From contig NZ_JARUXE010000030.1 in assembly GCF_030433895.1 (NCBI RefSeq), positions 1 through 60,237 of the forward strand: a DNA stretch of 60,237 nt, in the 5' to 3' direction. The notes below the pieces were generated by a model, which saw nothing but the letters and a program-made list of their open reading frames with translations, searched no databases and had not been told where the DNA came from. The DNA comes from Arthrobacter sp. PsM3. GTDB lineage: Bacteria; Actinomycetota; Actinomycetes; Actinomycetales; Micrococcaceae. Below are positions 17,683-26,475 of the stretch, one piece after another; the stretch's first letter is position 1; the number at the start of each line of letters is the position of its first letter. Both the position numbers and the translations under genes were made by a program.

Positions 17683-18840
17683 CTAGTTGGTCTTCTTGGT
17701 GCCCGGCTTGGCGGCGGCCTTCGGGGCAGCCGGCCGTGCGGCAGGCTTCGGCGCCGCGGGACGCGGAACCGGCTTCGGGGCAGCAACCGGCTTCGGCGCT
17801 GCCGCCGGAGCGGCCGTCTCGGCCTCGGGAACCTTGGCGGATTCCGGAGCCTTAGCGGCGGCCTTGGGCGCGGCGGGCGCCTTGGCTGCTGCCGGCCTGG
17901 CGGCGGCCTTCGGAGCCTCAGCAGCCTTCGGGGCCTCACGCTTCGGGGCGGTCTTGGGAGCCCTGGGGGCCTCCTGCTTCGGCGATTCCTGGACCGGAGC
18001 CTTCGCAGCCGGTGCTTCCGCGGCCTTGGCGGCCGGGGCCTCCGCAACCACGGCTTCTTCGACCGCAGTTGTCTCGGCCGGAGCCTCGACAGCCGCAGCT
18101 GCCTCCGCCGCGGGGGCTTCCGCTGCGGGGGCCTCCGTTGCCGGAGCCTCAGCCTCGGGTGCCTCAGTCCGGACCTGATAGCCCTCCGGCAGCAGATCGG
18201 CAAGCGACTGCGTCAGGGGCGCCTCGGGACCGGACGTGTCAACACGGCCGCCGCCCGTAGCCTTGGCTTCATTCTCAGCCTTGGCTTCCGCACGCTGCGA
18301 TGCGCGGCGGGCCTCAGCCTTGGCTTCTGCCTTGTTCTTCAGGGGACCGACCACCATGACCATGTTGCGGCCATCGATGCGCGGGCTGGATTCCACCACG
18401 CCAACTTCGGAGACGTCGTCGGCAAAGCGCTGGAGCAGGCGGATGCCCATCTCGGGGCGCTGCTGCTCACGGCCGCGGAACTGGATCATGGCCTTGACCT
18501 TGTCACCGGCGCCGAGGAAACGGAGCGCGTGGCCGCGCTTCGTCTCGTAGTCGTGGGTGTCGATTTTCAGGCGGAAGCGGATTTCCTTCAGGACCGTGTT
18601 GGTCTGGTTCTTCCGGGCTTCACGTGCCTTGACGGCGGCTTCGTACTTGTACTTGCCGAAGTCCATCAGCTTGCACACCGGAGGCTTGGCCTGCGGTGCA
18701 ACTTCAACGAGATCAAGATCGGACTCGGCAGCCAAACGCAGGGCATCCTCAATACGGACAACGCCTACTTGCTCGCCTGCAGGGCCGACCAGCCGCACCT
18801 CGGGGACGCGGATACGCTCATTGATTCTTGGCTCGCTAAT
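17683..18840 (-). CDS. infC: translation initiation factor IF-3, ATT start, long Ala/Pro/Glu tail
   Basis: IF-3 binds the 30S subunit, prevents premature 50S joining and rejects non-canonical starts. The conserved N and C domains run from [12 protein letters not shown] to about [11 protein letters not shown] (about residue 180). About 200 residues of Ala/Pro/Glu/Lys-rich repeats ([10 protein letters not shown], then P-K-A-A-A-K-P) follow, making 385 in all. I place the start at ATT 18840: AGGAG lies seven bases before it and homology begins exactly there. Upstream residues in the open frame (from 18957) look non-coding. An AUU start is the known basis of IF-3 autoregulation in E. coli. Confidence 0.92.
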   Translation of the reverse strand: MSEPRINERIRVPEVRLVGPAGEQVGVVRIEDALRLAAESDLDLVEVAPQAKPPVCKLMDFGKYKYEAAVKAREARKNQTNTVLKEIRFRLKIDTHDYETKRGHALRFLGAGDKVKAMIQFRGREQQRPEMGIRLLQRFADDVSEVGVVESSPRIDGRNMVMVVGPLKNKAEAKAEARRASQRAEAKAENEAKATGGGRVDTSGPEAPLTQSLADLLPEGYQVRTEAPEAEAPATEAPAAEAPAAEAAAAVEAPAETTAVEEAVVAEAPAAKAAEAPAAKAPVQESPKQEAPRAPKTAPKREAPKAAEAPKAAARPAAAKAPAAPKAAAKAPESAKVPEAETAAPAAAPKPVAAPKPVPRPAAPKPAARPAAPKAAAKPGTKKTN

Positions 18841-18877
18841 GTTAAAGCTCCTGTGTTCGTGAGGGGGTATTCCACCG

Positions 18878-18919
18878 GCAAAAAGAGAAGGCCCCCAATT
18901 GCCGGAGCAATCGAAGGCC
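18878..18919 (-). terminator. attenuator-like terminator in the infC leader
   Basis: On the minus strand GGCC (18919-18916) pairs with GGCC (18893-18890), enclosing an ATTGC/GCAAT stem with a TCCG loop. A U-rich tract (TTCTCTTTTT) follows directly. It ends about 38 bases before the infC ATT start, so read-through would be needed for expression of the operon. Confidence 0.55.
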
Positions 18920-19249
18920 TCGAAGATCGGTACTGCCTGCCTCAGGTGAGGCGGCATGCATCCCGCCGGGCTGACGCCCGGGCAGAATGCCCGACCAGGT
19001 ACCCGGCAACCTTGCTTCTTGCGAAGCTTCCCGAAGGAGAGCGGCTGACGCGGGTGGGAGAGAACTCCGCTTGCAAACTGAAGTCGATTCTACAGAAGAA
19101 ATCCCGTCCGGCGCACCTGCATGACGGGCATGCCGATTGCGGACGGGCTCCGGAAGCCAAATCGCCGCAGGACAACTGCGGTGACATAACTCCCAGGACA
19201 ACAACTGTGAAATAACGACTATCAGTCGGTCTGTGACAAGCTTACCAGC

Positions 19250-19636
19250 ATGAGCACTTCAGATAGCAATTCACACGTTTACGAGCCAGCCAGCGCCCAG
19301 GGCGACGTCTCACAGCAGATCCGCGACATCTCCGAGGTGCCCGCGATCGAGGTCATCACCACCGCTGCCGTGCACCTTATGAGTGCCGCCGCCGTGAAGC
19401 TTGGCCTTGCCGCCGAAGAGAACGCCGAAGAGCTCAAGGACCTCGACGAGGCCCGCAAGCTGATCACGGCCCTCGCCGGCCTGGTCACCGCGGCAGCGCC
19501 CGAGATCGGTTCCCAGCACGCCGGACCCTTGCGCGACGGCCTGCGGTCCCTGCAGCTCGCCTTCCGCGAGGAATCCATCATTCCGGACGCGCCGGGCAAG
19601 GGCCCGGGCGAGAAGTACACCGGTCCGGTCAACTAG
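19250..19636 (+). CDS. DUF1844 domain-containing protein
   Basis: The 128 residues match DUF1844, a small actinobacterial/proteobacterial family of unknown function. The conserved core begins I-S-E-V-P-A-I-E-V-I-T-T-A-A-V-H-L-M and includes a D-L-D-E-A-R-K-L-I helix. It is divergent from infC. The pairing with infC is frequent in actinobacteria, suggesting a translation-related role (inference). AAGCTT ends six bases before ATG 19250, so a leaderless transcript is possible. Confidence 0.88.
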   Translation: MSTSDSNSHVYEPASAQGDVSQQIRDISEVPAIEVITTAAVHLMSAAAVKLGLAAEENAEELKDLDEARKLITALAGLVTAAAPEIGSQHAGPLRDGLRSLQLAFREESIIPDAPGKGPGEKYTGPVN

Positions 19637-19664
19637 GAATCACCGGCTAACCAGCCACAACGCA

Positions 19665-19744
19665 GGCGGCGTAAGCCGAGCGGGTGCCGGCGGCGTAAGC
19701 CGTGCGGGTGCCGGCGGCGTAAGCCGTGCGGGTGCCGGCGGCGT
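19665..19744. repeat. 24-bp tandem repeat, about 3.3 copies
   Basis: Units of 24 bases (core GGCGGCGTAAGCC) at 19665, 19689 and 19713, with a partial copy at 19737, fill the gap between the DUF1844 gene and the convergent MFS gene. The last two full units are identical. They have no spacers and no coding frame of note. Confidence 0.8.
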
Positions 19745-19794
19745 CGCAGCGGCACCCCCTCAGACGGCAACGCCGCCTCAGACACCAACGCCAC

Positions 19795-21117
19795 TCAGGC
19801 GGCGGCGAGCCGGCGCCGGCGGCGGTGCTGCAGCACGAGTCCCAGAAGGCACAGCAGCACACCGCCGACCCCTACGGCCACGAAGCCCGACGAGGGGCCG
19901 ATGCCATCGATGAAGACCCCGGCGAGCGGTGCGCCGAGGGCGACGCCGCCGGTGAGGGCCGAGCCGTACCAGCCCATGGCCTCACCGCGGCGGCGCTCCT
20001 CGACAAGTTCGGCGACCCGCTCCGAGGCTGCCGACAGCACCGGCGCGCATAACAGGCCGGGCAGGAGCGAGAGCAGGCTGAGCGTCCAGGTGTCCTGCGC
20101 GAAGGCCATCGGGATGGTCAGCGCCGACATGCCAAGCAGCAGCAGGACGGGCGAGATTGGCCGGTGCATGGCGCCGTAGATCAGTCCGCCGACCACCGAG
20201 GCCGCACACCAGAAGAGGAACACCAGCCCGATCTCGGCCTGGTGGCCGCCGGTTTCGAGCGCGGCAACGATTCCGACGTCGGTGCCGCTGAGCACCATGC
20301 CCGCACCGGCTGCCACGGCGAAGACGGCGGCCACGGCGGCGGTGCACCAGGCGAAGTTGTGAATGACCTTGTGCCGCAGGCCGGCCCGTTCCTGGCGCCG
20401 TTCCCCGGCAGCGGCGAGCGGGGCGAACTCGGCGGCGGCTTCGTTCAAGTGGGCCGGGGCAGCAGCGACGACGGCGACCTCGGCGGCTTCCTGCTGGCTG
20501 GACTCGAACACAACGTCGGGTTCGGCGTCGGACTCGGCGCTGCGGGTCGGCGGGTTGAACCACATCAGGGCGAGCCCGGACACGGAGGTGGCAATGCCGA
20601 CGATGGTCAGTCCCAGGACCGAGAATCCGGCGGTGGCCACAAGTGCGCCGGCGGCGGGCCCGATCATAAAAACCAGTTCGGTGGAGATGGCGTCGAGGGC
20701 AAAGGCAGTGCGGCGCTGCTCCCCCGTGGCGAGGACGCCGAGGGACTGGCGCACCACGCTGAAGATCGGCAGCGTCAGCAGCCCGCCGACAAAGACGAGC
20801 GGCAGCAGTACCTCGTAGGACACGTGCGGTACGACCGACCAGATGACAGTCTCTGAAATGACTGACGGGATGAGGGCAAGCCGGAGGCCCACGGTATCGA
20901 CGCGCCGGCCGCGCCAGGGCGCCCCGACGGCAATGCCGATTGTCATCACGGCCGCAGCGGCCCCGGCGGCGGCGTAGCCCTGGCCGAGGGTCAGGACGAT
21001 GTGCAGGGTCAGCAGGACCCCGGCCGCGGAGTGCGGTATGCGGGCAACCATGCCCACCAGCAGGAGCCGCCTGATCGGCCGCACGGCCAGCAGCTCCCGG
21101 TAAAGCGCGAAATTCAC
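19795..21117 (-). CDS. MFS transporter
   Basis: This 440-residue protein has about 12 hydrophobic helices and a long hydrophilic loop (about 195-255, Ala/Glu-rich) between the halves. The segment R-R-G-E-A-M-G-W-Y-G-S-A-L-T-G-G-V-A-L-G in the second half is typical of drug-exporter-like MFS proteins. The substrate is unknown. GTG 21117 is eight bases after AAGGA. It is the last minus-strand gene downstream of the his genes and SseB, separated by 61 bases. Confidence 0.85.
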   Translation of the reverse strand: MNFALYRELLAVRPIRRLLLVGMVARIPHSAAGVLLTLHIVLTLGQGYAAAGAAAAVMTIGIAVGAPWRGRRVDTVGLRLALIPSVISETVIWSVVPHVSYEVLLPLVFVGGLLTLPIFSVVRQSLGVLATGEQRRTAFALDAISTELVFMIGPAAGALVATAGFSVLGLTIVGIATSVSGLALMWFNPPTRSAESDAEPDVVFESSQQEAAEVAVVAAAPAHLNEAAAEFAPLAAAGERRQERAGLRHKVIHNFAWCTAAVAAVFAVAAGAGMVLSGTDVGIVAALETGGHQAEIGLVFLFWCAASVVGGLIYGAMHRPISPVLLLLGMSALTIPMAFAQDTWTLSLLSLLPGLLCAPVLSAASERVAELVEERRRGEAMGWYGSALTGGVALGAPLAGVFIDGIGPSSGFVAVGVGGVLLCLLGLVLQHRRRRRLAAA

Positions 21118-21178
21118 GGACTACATCCTTTTTGATCCTGCCACCGGCAGCACCAGGATCTCCCCCGCTGGCCGTCAG

Positions 21179-22078
21179 CTACGGTGCTGCGCGCTGCAAT
21201 TTGACCTCGATCGAGTCGACGCGCTCAGCAAATACTTCATTCCGTGCCCAGGCATCGTTGAGACCGGACACCAGGGACTGGACGCCGGCGGCGTCGAGCC
21301 CGTCTTCAAGGTAGAGCAGCACCCGGAGTTCCGGGCCGGAGCCCCCGCCCCGGAGTTGCCGTCCATCGGCGGCAACCGAGGCAACGCCACCCCCTGGATG
21401 AATTTCAACACGCCGGACGGCGGGAAAGCCAGCCGCGGCCTCACCGAGGCTGCGGGCGAGCTCGGGATCAGCGTACGACGGCGTCCAGTCCCGCTGCTGC
21501 GCGAGGGCCCAAACCGCGGGCCGGCGCACGACGAAGGTGACCGGGGAGCCCGGGTCGAGCACGAGGAGTTCCGCGCCCTCAGCGACCGCGGAGAGTGCCG
21601 CGCGGGCAGCGTAGACGGCCACCGGGCGGGCCTCCGGGTGCCAGGCCGCGAGCGACGCGGCGGAGGTGAAGACGGGCATCGCCGTCCGGCCGTCCGGGGC
21701 CTTTAGTGTCACGAGGGCCATATCGGCCTGTTTGTCGGCGTGCAGCCCGCCGGCGCCTTCGCCTTCTTCGGCGAGTGTGGCCAGGATCGGCACAAAGACC
21801 CGCGCCGTGGCCAGCGAGGCCACCACCGCGGCCTCGTCGCTGTCGCCGGCTGCGAGGGCCGCCAGCGCGGCGAGGTATCCGGCGTCGGCCGCGCCGTCGT
21901 CGTCCTCGAAAGTGTGGATCCTGGCGCCGTCGCCGCTGAGGCTGCGCCCGGCCCAGGGCCGGCCGGCCGAGTCGGCCGCCCCGCCCGCGCCGGCGAGGGC
22001 CGCCGCGATGTGGCCGGGCAGGTGGCGTGCGGGGGCCGGGCCGTCAGCGGCGCCGTGACCGGCCGGCTGGTGCTCCAT
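21179..22078 (-). CDS. SseB family protein
   Basis: The 299 residues contain the SseB N-terminal domain (about 75-195: V-F-V-P-I-L-A-T-L, M-A-L-V-T-L-K-A-P-D-G-R-T-A-M-P-V-F-T-S) and a C-terminal SseB-like domain with an A-E-R-V-D-S-I-E-V-K-L end. The function in actinobacteria is unknown; the position after priA is conserved in Micrococcaceae as far as I recall. It begins 12 bases after the priA stop, so it belongs to the his transcription unit. Confidence 0.88.
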   Translation of the reverse strand: MEHQPAGHGAADGPAPARHLPGHIAAALAGAGGAADSAGRPWAGRSLSGDGARIHTFEDDDGAADAGYLAALAALAAGDSDEAAVVASLATARVFVPILATLAEEGEGAGGLHADKQADMALVTLKAPDGRTAMPVFTSAASLAAWHPEARPVAVYAARAALSAVAEGAELLVLDPGSPVTFVVRRPAVWALAQQRDWTPSYADPELARSLGEAAAGFPAVRRVEIHPGGGVASVAADGRQLRGGGSGPELRVLLYLEDGLDAAGVQSLVSGLNDAWARNEVFAERVDSIEVKLQRAAP

Positions 22079-22090
22079 GCTGCGGGCCTG

Positions 22091-22837
22091 CTAGCGGCGG
22101 CCGGCGGCGTCGAGGGCCTCGGGCAGCGTGAAGTTGCCGTTGTAGAGGGCTTTGCCGACGATGGCGCCCTCGACGCCGAGCGGCACGAGGGAGCGCAGCA
22201 CCAGGAGGTCGTCCAGGCTGGAGATCCCGCCGGAGGCGACCACGGGCTTGCCGGTCTTCTCCACCATCTGGCGCAGCAGTTCCACGTTGGGTCCCTGGAG
22301 GGTGCCGTCCTTGGTGACGTCGGTGACGACGTAGCGGGCGCAGCCGGCCTCTTCGAGGCGTCCGAGGACGTCCCACAGGTCGCCGCCCTCCTTGGTCCAG
22401 CCGCGTCCGGCGAGCGTCGTGCCGCGGACGTCGAGCCCGACGGCGATTTTGTCGCCGAAGCGCTCGATCACCCGGGCGGTCCACTCGGGGTTCTCCAGTG
22501 CCGCGGTGCCCAGGTTGACGCGGGCGACGCCGAGGGCAAGGGCGTTCTCGAGCGACTCGTCGTCGCGCAGGCCGCCGGAGAGCTCCACCTTGATGTCGAG
22601 GCGGCCGACCACCTCGCGGAGCAGTTCAGCGTTGGAGCCCCGGCCGAAGGCTGCGTCGAGGTCGACGAGGTGCACCCATTCCGCGCCCTGCTGCTGCCAG
22701 TTAAGGGCGGCTTCCAGGGGTGTGCCGTAGCTCGTTTCGCTGCCGGCTTCGCCCTGGACAAGACGGACGGCCTGGCCGTTGACGACGTCGACGGCGGGCA
22801 GCAGTTCCAGCACGGGCAGCGGGGTTTCGGTGGTCAT
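22091..22837 (-). CDS. priA: bifunctional HisA/TrpF isomerase PriA
   Basis: This (beta/alpha)8 enzyme isomerises ProFAR in histidine synthesis. In actinobacteria it often also acts as phosphoribosylanthranilate isomerase. [15 protein letters not shown] at the start, [11 protein letters not shown] and [14 protein letters not shown] are the phosphate-binding and active-site segments. The 248 residues are full length. Whether the TrpF activity is really needed depends on the presence of trpF elsewhere, which cannot be seen here. Confidence 0.93.
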   Translation of the reverse strand: MTTETPLPVLELLPAVDVVNGQAVRLVQGEAGSETSYGTPLEAALNWQQQGAEWVHLVDLDAAFGRGSNAELLREVVGRLDIKVELSGGLRDDESLENALALGVARVNLGTAALENPEWTARVIERFGDKIAVGLDVRGTTLAGRGWTKEGGDLWDVLGRLEEAGCARYVVTDVTKDGTLQGPNVELLRQMVEKTGKPVVASGGISSLDDLLVLRSLVPLGVEGAIVGKALYNGNFTLPEALDAAGRR

Positions 22838-22890
22838 GGTGGATCCTCAGCTCTTCAGGGACGGGAGGGGGTTGGGGTCGCCGTGGCGGG

Positions 22891-23052
22891 TCAGGCGGCA
22901 GGCAGCGTCAGGAGGTAAGCGGCGAGCAGCGCCATCCCGGCCAGGACGTAGAACACGATCTGGACCCAGCGGGGGCTTTTCTGCTGGCGGAACGACAGGC
23001 CCCCGCCGACCAGCAGGCCGGCGAGCCCCATCAGCACTACGGACCACACCAT
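22891..23052 (-). CDS. 53-residue two-helix membrane protein in the his operon
   Basis: Directly after the hisH stop (no gap) an ATG at 23052 opens a 53-codon frame. The product has two hydrophobic helices (W-S-V-V-L-M-G-L-A-G-L-L-V-G-G and I-V-F-Y-V-L-A-G-M-A-L-L-A-A-Y-L-L) around a basic loop (R-Q-Q-K-S-P-R-W). The pattern is convincing for a helical hairpin with the loop in the cytoplasm. The tight coupling to hisH argues for real translation. I know of no function. Confidence 0.75.
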   Translation of the reverse strand: MVWSVVLMGLAGLLVGGGLSFRQQKSPRWVQIVFYVLAGMALLAAYLLTLPAA

Positions 23053-23823
23053 CTAGGCGGTCCCGGCTTCCGGGGTGAGGGCTTCCGGGGTGAGGGCTTC
23101 CGGGGTCCGGGAGCCGCCGCGCAGGCTTTCCACCCAGTTGCGCAGCAGGCGGGCCCCGGCGTCGCCGGACTTCTCGGGGTGGAACTGCGTGGCGCACAAC
23201 GGACCGTTTTCGACGGCCGCGATGAAGGGGGCGCCGTGCTCGGACCAGGTGACGAGTGGCGCCGTCATCCGCGGCTGGATCACGTCGAAGTCCCAGTGCT
23301 GGACACCGTAGGAGTGGACGAAGTAGAAGCGCTCGTCCTCGACCCCGGCGAAGAGCCGGGAGCCCTCCGGCACGGTCACGGTGTTCCAGCCCATGTGCGG
23401 CACGACGTCGGCGGGGAGGAGTTCGACCTTGCCGGGCCACTCCCCCATGCCTTCGGCTTCGGTTCCATGTTCGACGCCGGCCTCGAAAAGGACCTGGAGG
23501 CCCACGCAGATGGCGAGAACGGGACGGCCGCCGGCGACACGGCGGCCGATCATGCGGATGGCGTCAACGGCTTTGAGTTCGCGCATCACCGTTTCGAACG
23601 CCCCGACGCCGGGGACCACGAGGCCGTCGGCGTTGAGCACGTCCTCCGGCCTGGCGCTGAGGATCACCTCGGCGCCGGCACGTTCGAGGGCGCGGACAGC
23701 GGACCGGACGTTGCCGGAACCGTAGTCGAGGACCGTGACGGTCGGCTTGCCGTCCGGAGACGCAGGCTTCCTGCCGGCGTCGGGGTTGACAATCGCGCCG
23801 TCCCTGAGCACCTTGCCGGTCAC
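23053..23823 (-). CDS. hisH: imidazole glycerol phosphate synthase subunit HisH
   Basis: This glutaminase subunit supplies ammonia to HisF. The nucleophile is Cys106 ([11 protein letters not shown]), with His215 and Glu217 in [11 protein letters not shown]. About 25 extra residues precede the first strand ([10 protein letters not shown]), and the C-terminus carries a short repeat (T-P-E-A-L) encoded by a 15-base direct duplication. It overlaps hisB by four bases and abuts the small membrane protein gene. Confidence 0.96.
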   Translation of the reverse strand: MTGKVLRDGAIVNPDAGRKPASPDGKPTVTVLDYGSGNVRSAVRALERAGAEVILSARPEDVLNADGLVVPGVGAFETVMRELKAVDAIRMIGRRVAGGRPVLAICVGLQVLFEAGVEHGTEAEGMGEWPGKVELLPADVVPHMGWNTVTVPEGSRLFAGVEDERFYFVHSYGVQHWDFDVIQPRMTAPLVTWSEHGAPFIAAVENGPLCATQFHPEKSGDAGARLLRNWVESLRGGSRTPEALTPEALTPEAGTA

Positions 23824-24446
23824 AGGGCACCCTTGGTGGAGGGGATGCCCTTGACCCGGGGGTCCGGTTCGACGGCGGCGCGCAGGGCGCGCGCGAACGC
23901 CTTGAACTGGGCCTCGACGATGTGGTGCGGATCCCTGCCGGCGGTGACGTTCATGTGCAGGCAGATTCCGGCGTGCAGGGTGATCGCTTCGAAGACGTGG
24001 CGGGTCAGGGAACCGGTGAAGTGTCCGCCGATCAGGTGGTACTCCTGGCCTGCAGGCTCTCCCCCGTGGACAAGGTAGGGGCGGCCGGAGACGTCGACGA
24101 CGGCGTGCGCGAGGGCCTCGTCGAGGGGAACCGTGGCCTCACCGAAGCGGCGGATCCCGGCCTTGTTCCCAAGCGCGGTGCGCAGGACCTCGCCGAAGGT
24201 GATGGCAACGTCCTCGACCGTGTGGTGCACGTCAACGTAAGTGTCGCCGGTGGCCTTGACCGTCATATCGATCAGGGAGTGCTTGCTCAGCGCCGTCAGC
24301 ATGTGGTCGTAGAACGGGACCGAGGTGCTGATGTCCGAGACGCCGGTGCCGTCCAGGTTGATTTCGACCAGCACGGATGACTCGCTGGTGGTCCGTTCCA
24401 TGCGTGCGGTCCGGCCCTCGGCAGCGGTTGATCCGGTGTTGCTCAT
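23820..24446 (-). CDS. hisB: imidazoleglycerol-phosphate dehydratase
   Basis: This Mn-dependent monofunctional dehydratase catalyses the sixth step of histidine synthesis. Metal-binding motifs D-V-H-H-T-V-E-D and [12 protein letters not shown] are present, as is the S-T-K-G near the C-terminus. The 208 residues are standard. ATG 24446 follows AAAGGA. It lies 66 bases after hisC and overlaps hisH. Confidence 0.97.
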   Translation of the reverse strand: MSNTGSTAAEGRTARMERTTSESSVLVEINLDGTGVSDISTSVPFYDHMLTALSKHSLIDMTVKATGDTYVDVHHTVEDVAITFGEVLRTALGNKAGIRRFGEATVPLDEALAHAVVDVSGRPYLVHGGEPAGQEYHLIGGHFTGSLTRHVFEAITLHAGICLHMNVTAGRDPHHIVEAQFKAFARALRAAVEPDPRVKGIPSTKGAL

Positions 24447-24512
24447 GTGGGTGTCCTTTTGGATGACGACGGTGCCCGGCGAACAGGGCAGGGTGGATGT
24501 CCTGGGTTAAGT

Positions 24513-25631
24513 CTAGGCGGGCTGCACTGCGCGGCCGGCCAGGATCCGTTCGAGGGCTTCGAGGAAGGCTGTGGTTTCCGTCTCAGTCCCGGCAGTCACG
24601 CGCAGGTGCCCCGGTATGCCAACGTCCCGGATGAGCACACCGGCATCGAGCAGGCCCTGCCAGATCTCGTGCGGGTTGTCGAGGCCGCCGAAGAAGACGT
24701 AGTTGGAGTCGGAGGCGGCAGGCTTGAGTCCCATCCGCTGCAGTTCAGACACGATCCTGTCCCGCTGGATTTTGATGTCCTCAACGTCGGCCATCAGCGC
24801 CACCCGGTGGTGCAGGGCCGCCAGGGCGGTCGCCTGGGTGATGGCCGAGAGGTGGTACGGGAGCCGGACCAGGCGCAGCGCGTCCGTCACCTCGGGCGCC
24901 GCCGCCATGTAGCCGATGCGTGCTCCGGCCAGGGCGAAGGCCTTGCTCATGGTCCGCGAGACGATCAGCCGTTCCCGGCCGGGCAGCAGGGTTAGGGCGC
25001 TGGGCGTGCCGTCATGGGCGAACTCGTGGTACGCCTCGTCGACGATCACGATGGTCTGGCTGGCTTCACCGGCCGCATAGACGGCCTCCACGACGTCCAG
25101 GCCAAGCCCGGTTCCGGTGGGGTTGTTCGGGGAGCAAAGGAAGACGATGTTCGGCTGGAGTTCGCGGACCTGGCGGGCGGCGGACTCGGCGCTCAGGCCG
25201 TAGTCGTCGGTGCGGACGCCGGCAAGGTACCCGGTGTCCGTGCCGGCGGCAAGCAGCGGGTACATGGAGTACGTGGGAGGGAAGCCCAGCGCGGTCCGGC
25301 CGGGGCCGCCGAAAGCCTGGAGGATCTGCTGGAGAACCTCGTTGGAGCCGTTCGCGGCCCAGATGTTCTCTGCACCCAGCCCGTGTCCGAGGTATTCCGC
25401 CAGGGCCCCGCGCAGCTCCGTGAATTCCCGGTCCGGATAGCGGTTCAGGCCGGCCGCGGCGATCGTGACGGCCTCGGTGATGGCGGCGCGCACGTCGGCG
25501 GGGACACCATGGGTGTTCTCGTTGACGTTGAGCAGGATGGGGACGTCCAGCTGCGGGGCTCCGTACGGCGTCAGGCCGCGCAGATTCGTCCGGAGGGGAA
25601 GTCGGTTCAGGCGCTCTAACTGGTCAGTCAC
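24513..25631 (-). CDS. hisC: histidinol-phosphate aminotransferase
   Basis: This PLP-dependent class II aminotransferase has 372 residues. The PLP lysine is in S-R-T-M-S-K-A-F-A-L-A-G-A-R-I-G-Y, with the N-P-T-G motif in C-S-P-N-N-P-T-G-T-G. It is the first gene of the local his transcription unit (hisC-hisB-hisH-small protein-priA-SseB). The start is GTG 25631. Confidence 0.97.
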   Translation of the reverse strand: MTDQLERLNRLPLRTNLRGLTPYGAPQLDVPILLNVNENTHGVPADVRAAITEAVTIAAAGLNRYPDREFTELRGALAEYLGHGLGAENIWAANGSNEVLQQILQAFGGPGRTALGFPPTYSMYPLLAAGTDTGYLAGVRTDDYGLSAESAARQVRELQPNIVFLCSPNNPTGTGLGLDVVEAVYAAGEASQTIVIVDEAYHEFAHDGTPSALTLLPGRERLIVSRTMSKAFALAGARIGYMAAAPEVTDALRLVRLPYHLSAITQATALAALHHRVALMADVEDIKIQRDRIVSELQRMGLKPAASDSNYVFFGGLDNPHEIWQGLLDAGVLIRDVGIPGHLRVTAGTETETTAFLEALERILAGRAVQPA

Positions 25632-25637
25632 TTCACT

Positions 25638-25643
25638 AGTTTA
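25638..25643 (-). promoter_or_regulatory. -10 element TAAACT, leaderless start of hisC
   Basis: TAAACT ends six bases before GTG 25631. A leaderless message leaves no room for a histidine attenuator or T-box, and none is visible. Confidence 0.55.
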
Positions 25644-25687
25644 AGTGAGATCGCTGCGGGCCCTGAAACTGTGACGGCTGGACCGCC

Positions 25688-26134
25688 TTACTTGGACGGG
25701 ATGAAGAGTGCCTGGCCGGGCACGACCGGGGCGGCTTCCAGGTTGTTTAGCTGGATGATGTCGGCGACGACGTCGCGGGGATCCCGTTCCGGTGCCACGG
25801 TCGCGGCGATGGCCCAGAGGGATTCACCGGGCTGCACCGTAACGCTGACCGTCGGGGTCAGCGACAGTCCGGCGGCGGACTCGGCAGCCTTGGCGGGTGC
25901 ATTGAAGAAGCCGCTGAACGAGAGGATAAGTGCCGCCAGCAGGATCAGCGGCACCCCGATGAAGACGAAGCGTCCCCGCCGGGTAAGCCTGAGCGGCGCA
26001 GCCTTGGCCGGCCGTGCCTGAGTTCCGCGGCCCGCTGGGCTGTGCCCGCTGGCGGCAGCGCCGCCGTCGGGCCGGCCGTAGTTGCCGAATGCGTCGCGGC
26101 CGAAAGTGTCGTGAAACGCGCTTGATGCTGACAT
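25688..26134 (-). CDS. LysM-domain membrane protein divergent from lexA (Rv2719c/ChiZ- or DivS-like position)
   Basis: The 148-residue protein has a Gly/Ala-rich cytoplasmic N-terminus, one membrane helix (about 72-95, F-I-G-V-P-L-I-L-L-A-A-L-I-L) and an extracellular LysM domain (about 100-148: V-Q-P-G-E-S-L-W-A-I-A, I-I-Q-L-N-N-L). ATG 26134 is nine bases after AGGAGG. The LysM protein next to and divergent from lexA corresponds in position to M. tuberculosis Rv2719c and C. glutamicum divS, SOS-induced cell-division inhibitors. A SulA-like role is inference from synteny and the shared LexA boxes. Confidence 0.88.
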   Translation of the reverse strand: MSASSAFHDTFGRDAFGNYGRPDGGAAASGHSPAGRGTQARPAKAAPLRLTRRGRFVFIGVPLILLAALILSFSGFFNAPAKAAESAAGLSLTPTVSVTVQPGESLWAIAATVAPERDPRDVVADIIQLNNLEAAPVVPGQALFIPSK

Positions 26135-26252
26135 GAACTGAGCCCTCCTGGACCATACTGTGCCGCCCGGCGTACTCCACATACGCGCCGCCAACCGGCC
26201 AAACCTTCGAACAAAGAACCGAACGCCGTGCTGTGTCCGAGTGGTGTTCGAC

Positions 26253-26268
26253 TAGAACACATATTCGA
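26253..26268. promoter_or_regulatory. LexA box 1 in the lexA/LysM divergent region
   Basis: TAGAACACATATTCGA matches 9 of the 12 arm positions of TCGAAC-N4-GTTCGA. It is the nearer of the two boxes to the LysM gene. Confidence 0.75.
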
Positions 26269-26319
26269 ACCTTGCCTGTTTAGTTTTAGCACTTATTGAC
26301 GAACATTGTCGAGACTCGC

Positions 26320-26335
26320 TAGAACAAATGTTTGA
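26320..26335. promoter_or_regulatory. LexA box 2, lexA autoregulation
   Basis: TAGAACAAATGTTTGA is a near-palindromic SOS box. It overlaps a possible -10 (TAGAAC, 26320-26325) placed 18 bases after TTGACG at 26296-26301, as expected for lexA autorepression. Confidence 0.8.
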
Positions 26336-26475
26336 AAATGCTGTGCGGCTGGCCTACGTTTGAGTCAAAGAACAACCACTTCTGCAGTTGATCAGCAGGG
26401 TCTGACATTTCAGGCCGGAAGTTCCCGGCAGCTGCAGCCACGGCGGCCGGGCGGAACGGAAAGGCGTTGGCGAAC

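Noticed and set aside
17485..19215. 576-codon plus-strand open frame over rpmI and infC
   Set aside because: The Arg/Gly/Leu repeats are the complement of the IF-3 tail repeats; the minus-strand genes are certain.
19665..19744. possible CRISPR repeats
   Set aside because: Units are contiguous with no spacers, and no cas genes are nearby.
26205..26225. third LexA box candidate (TTCGAACAAAGAACCG)
   Set aside because: The left half matches but the right half has only about three of six consensus bases.
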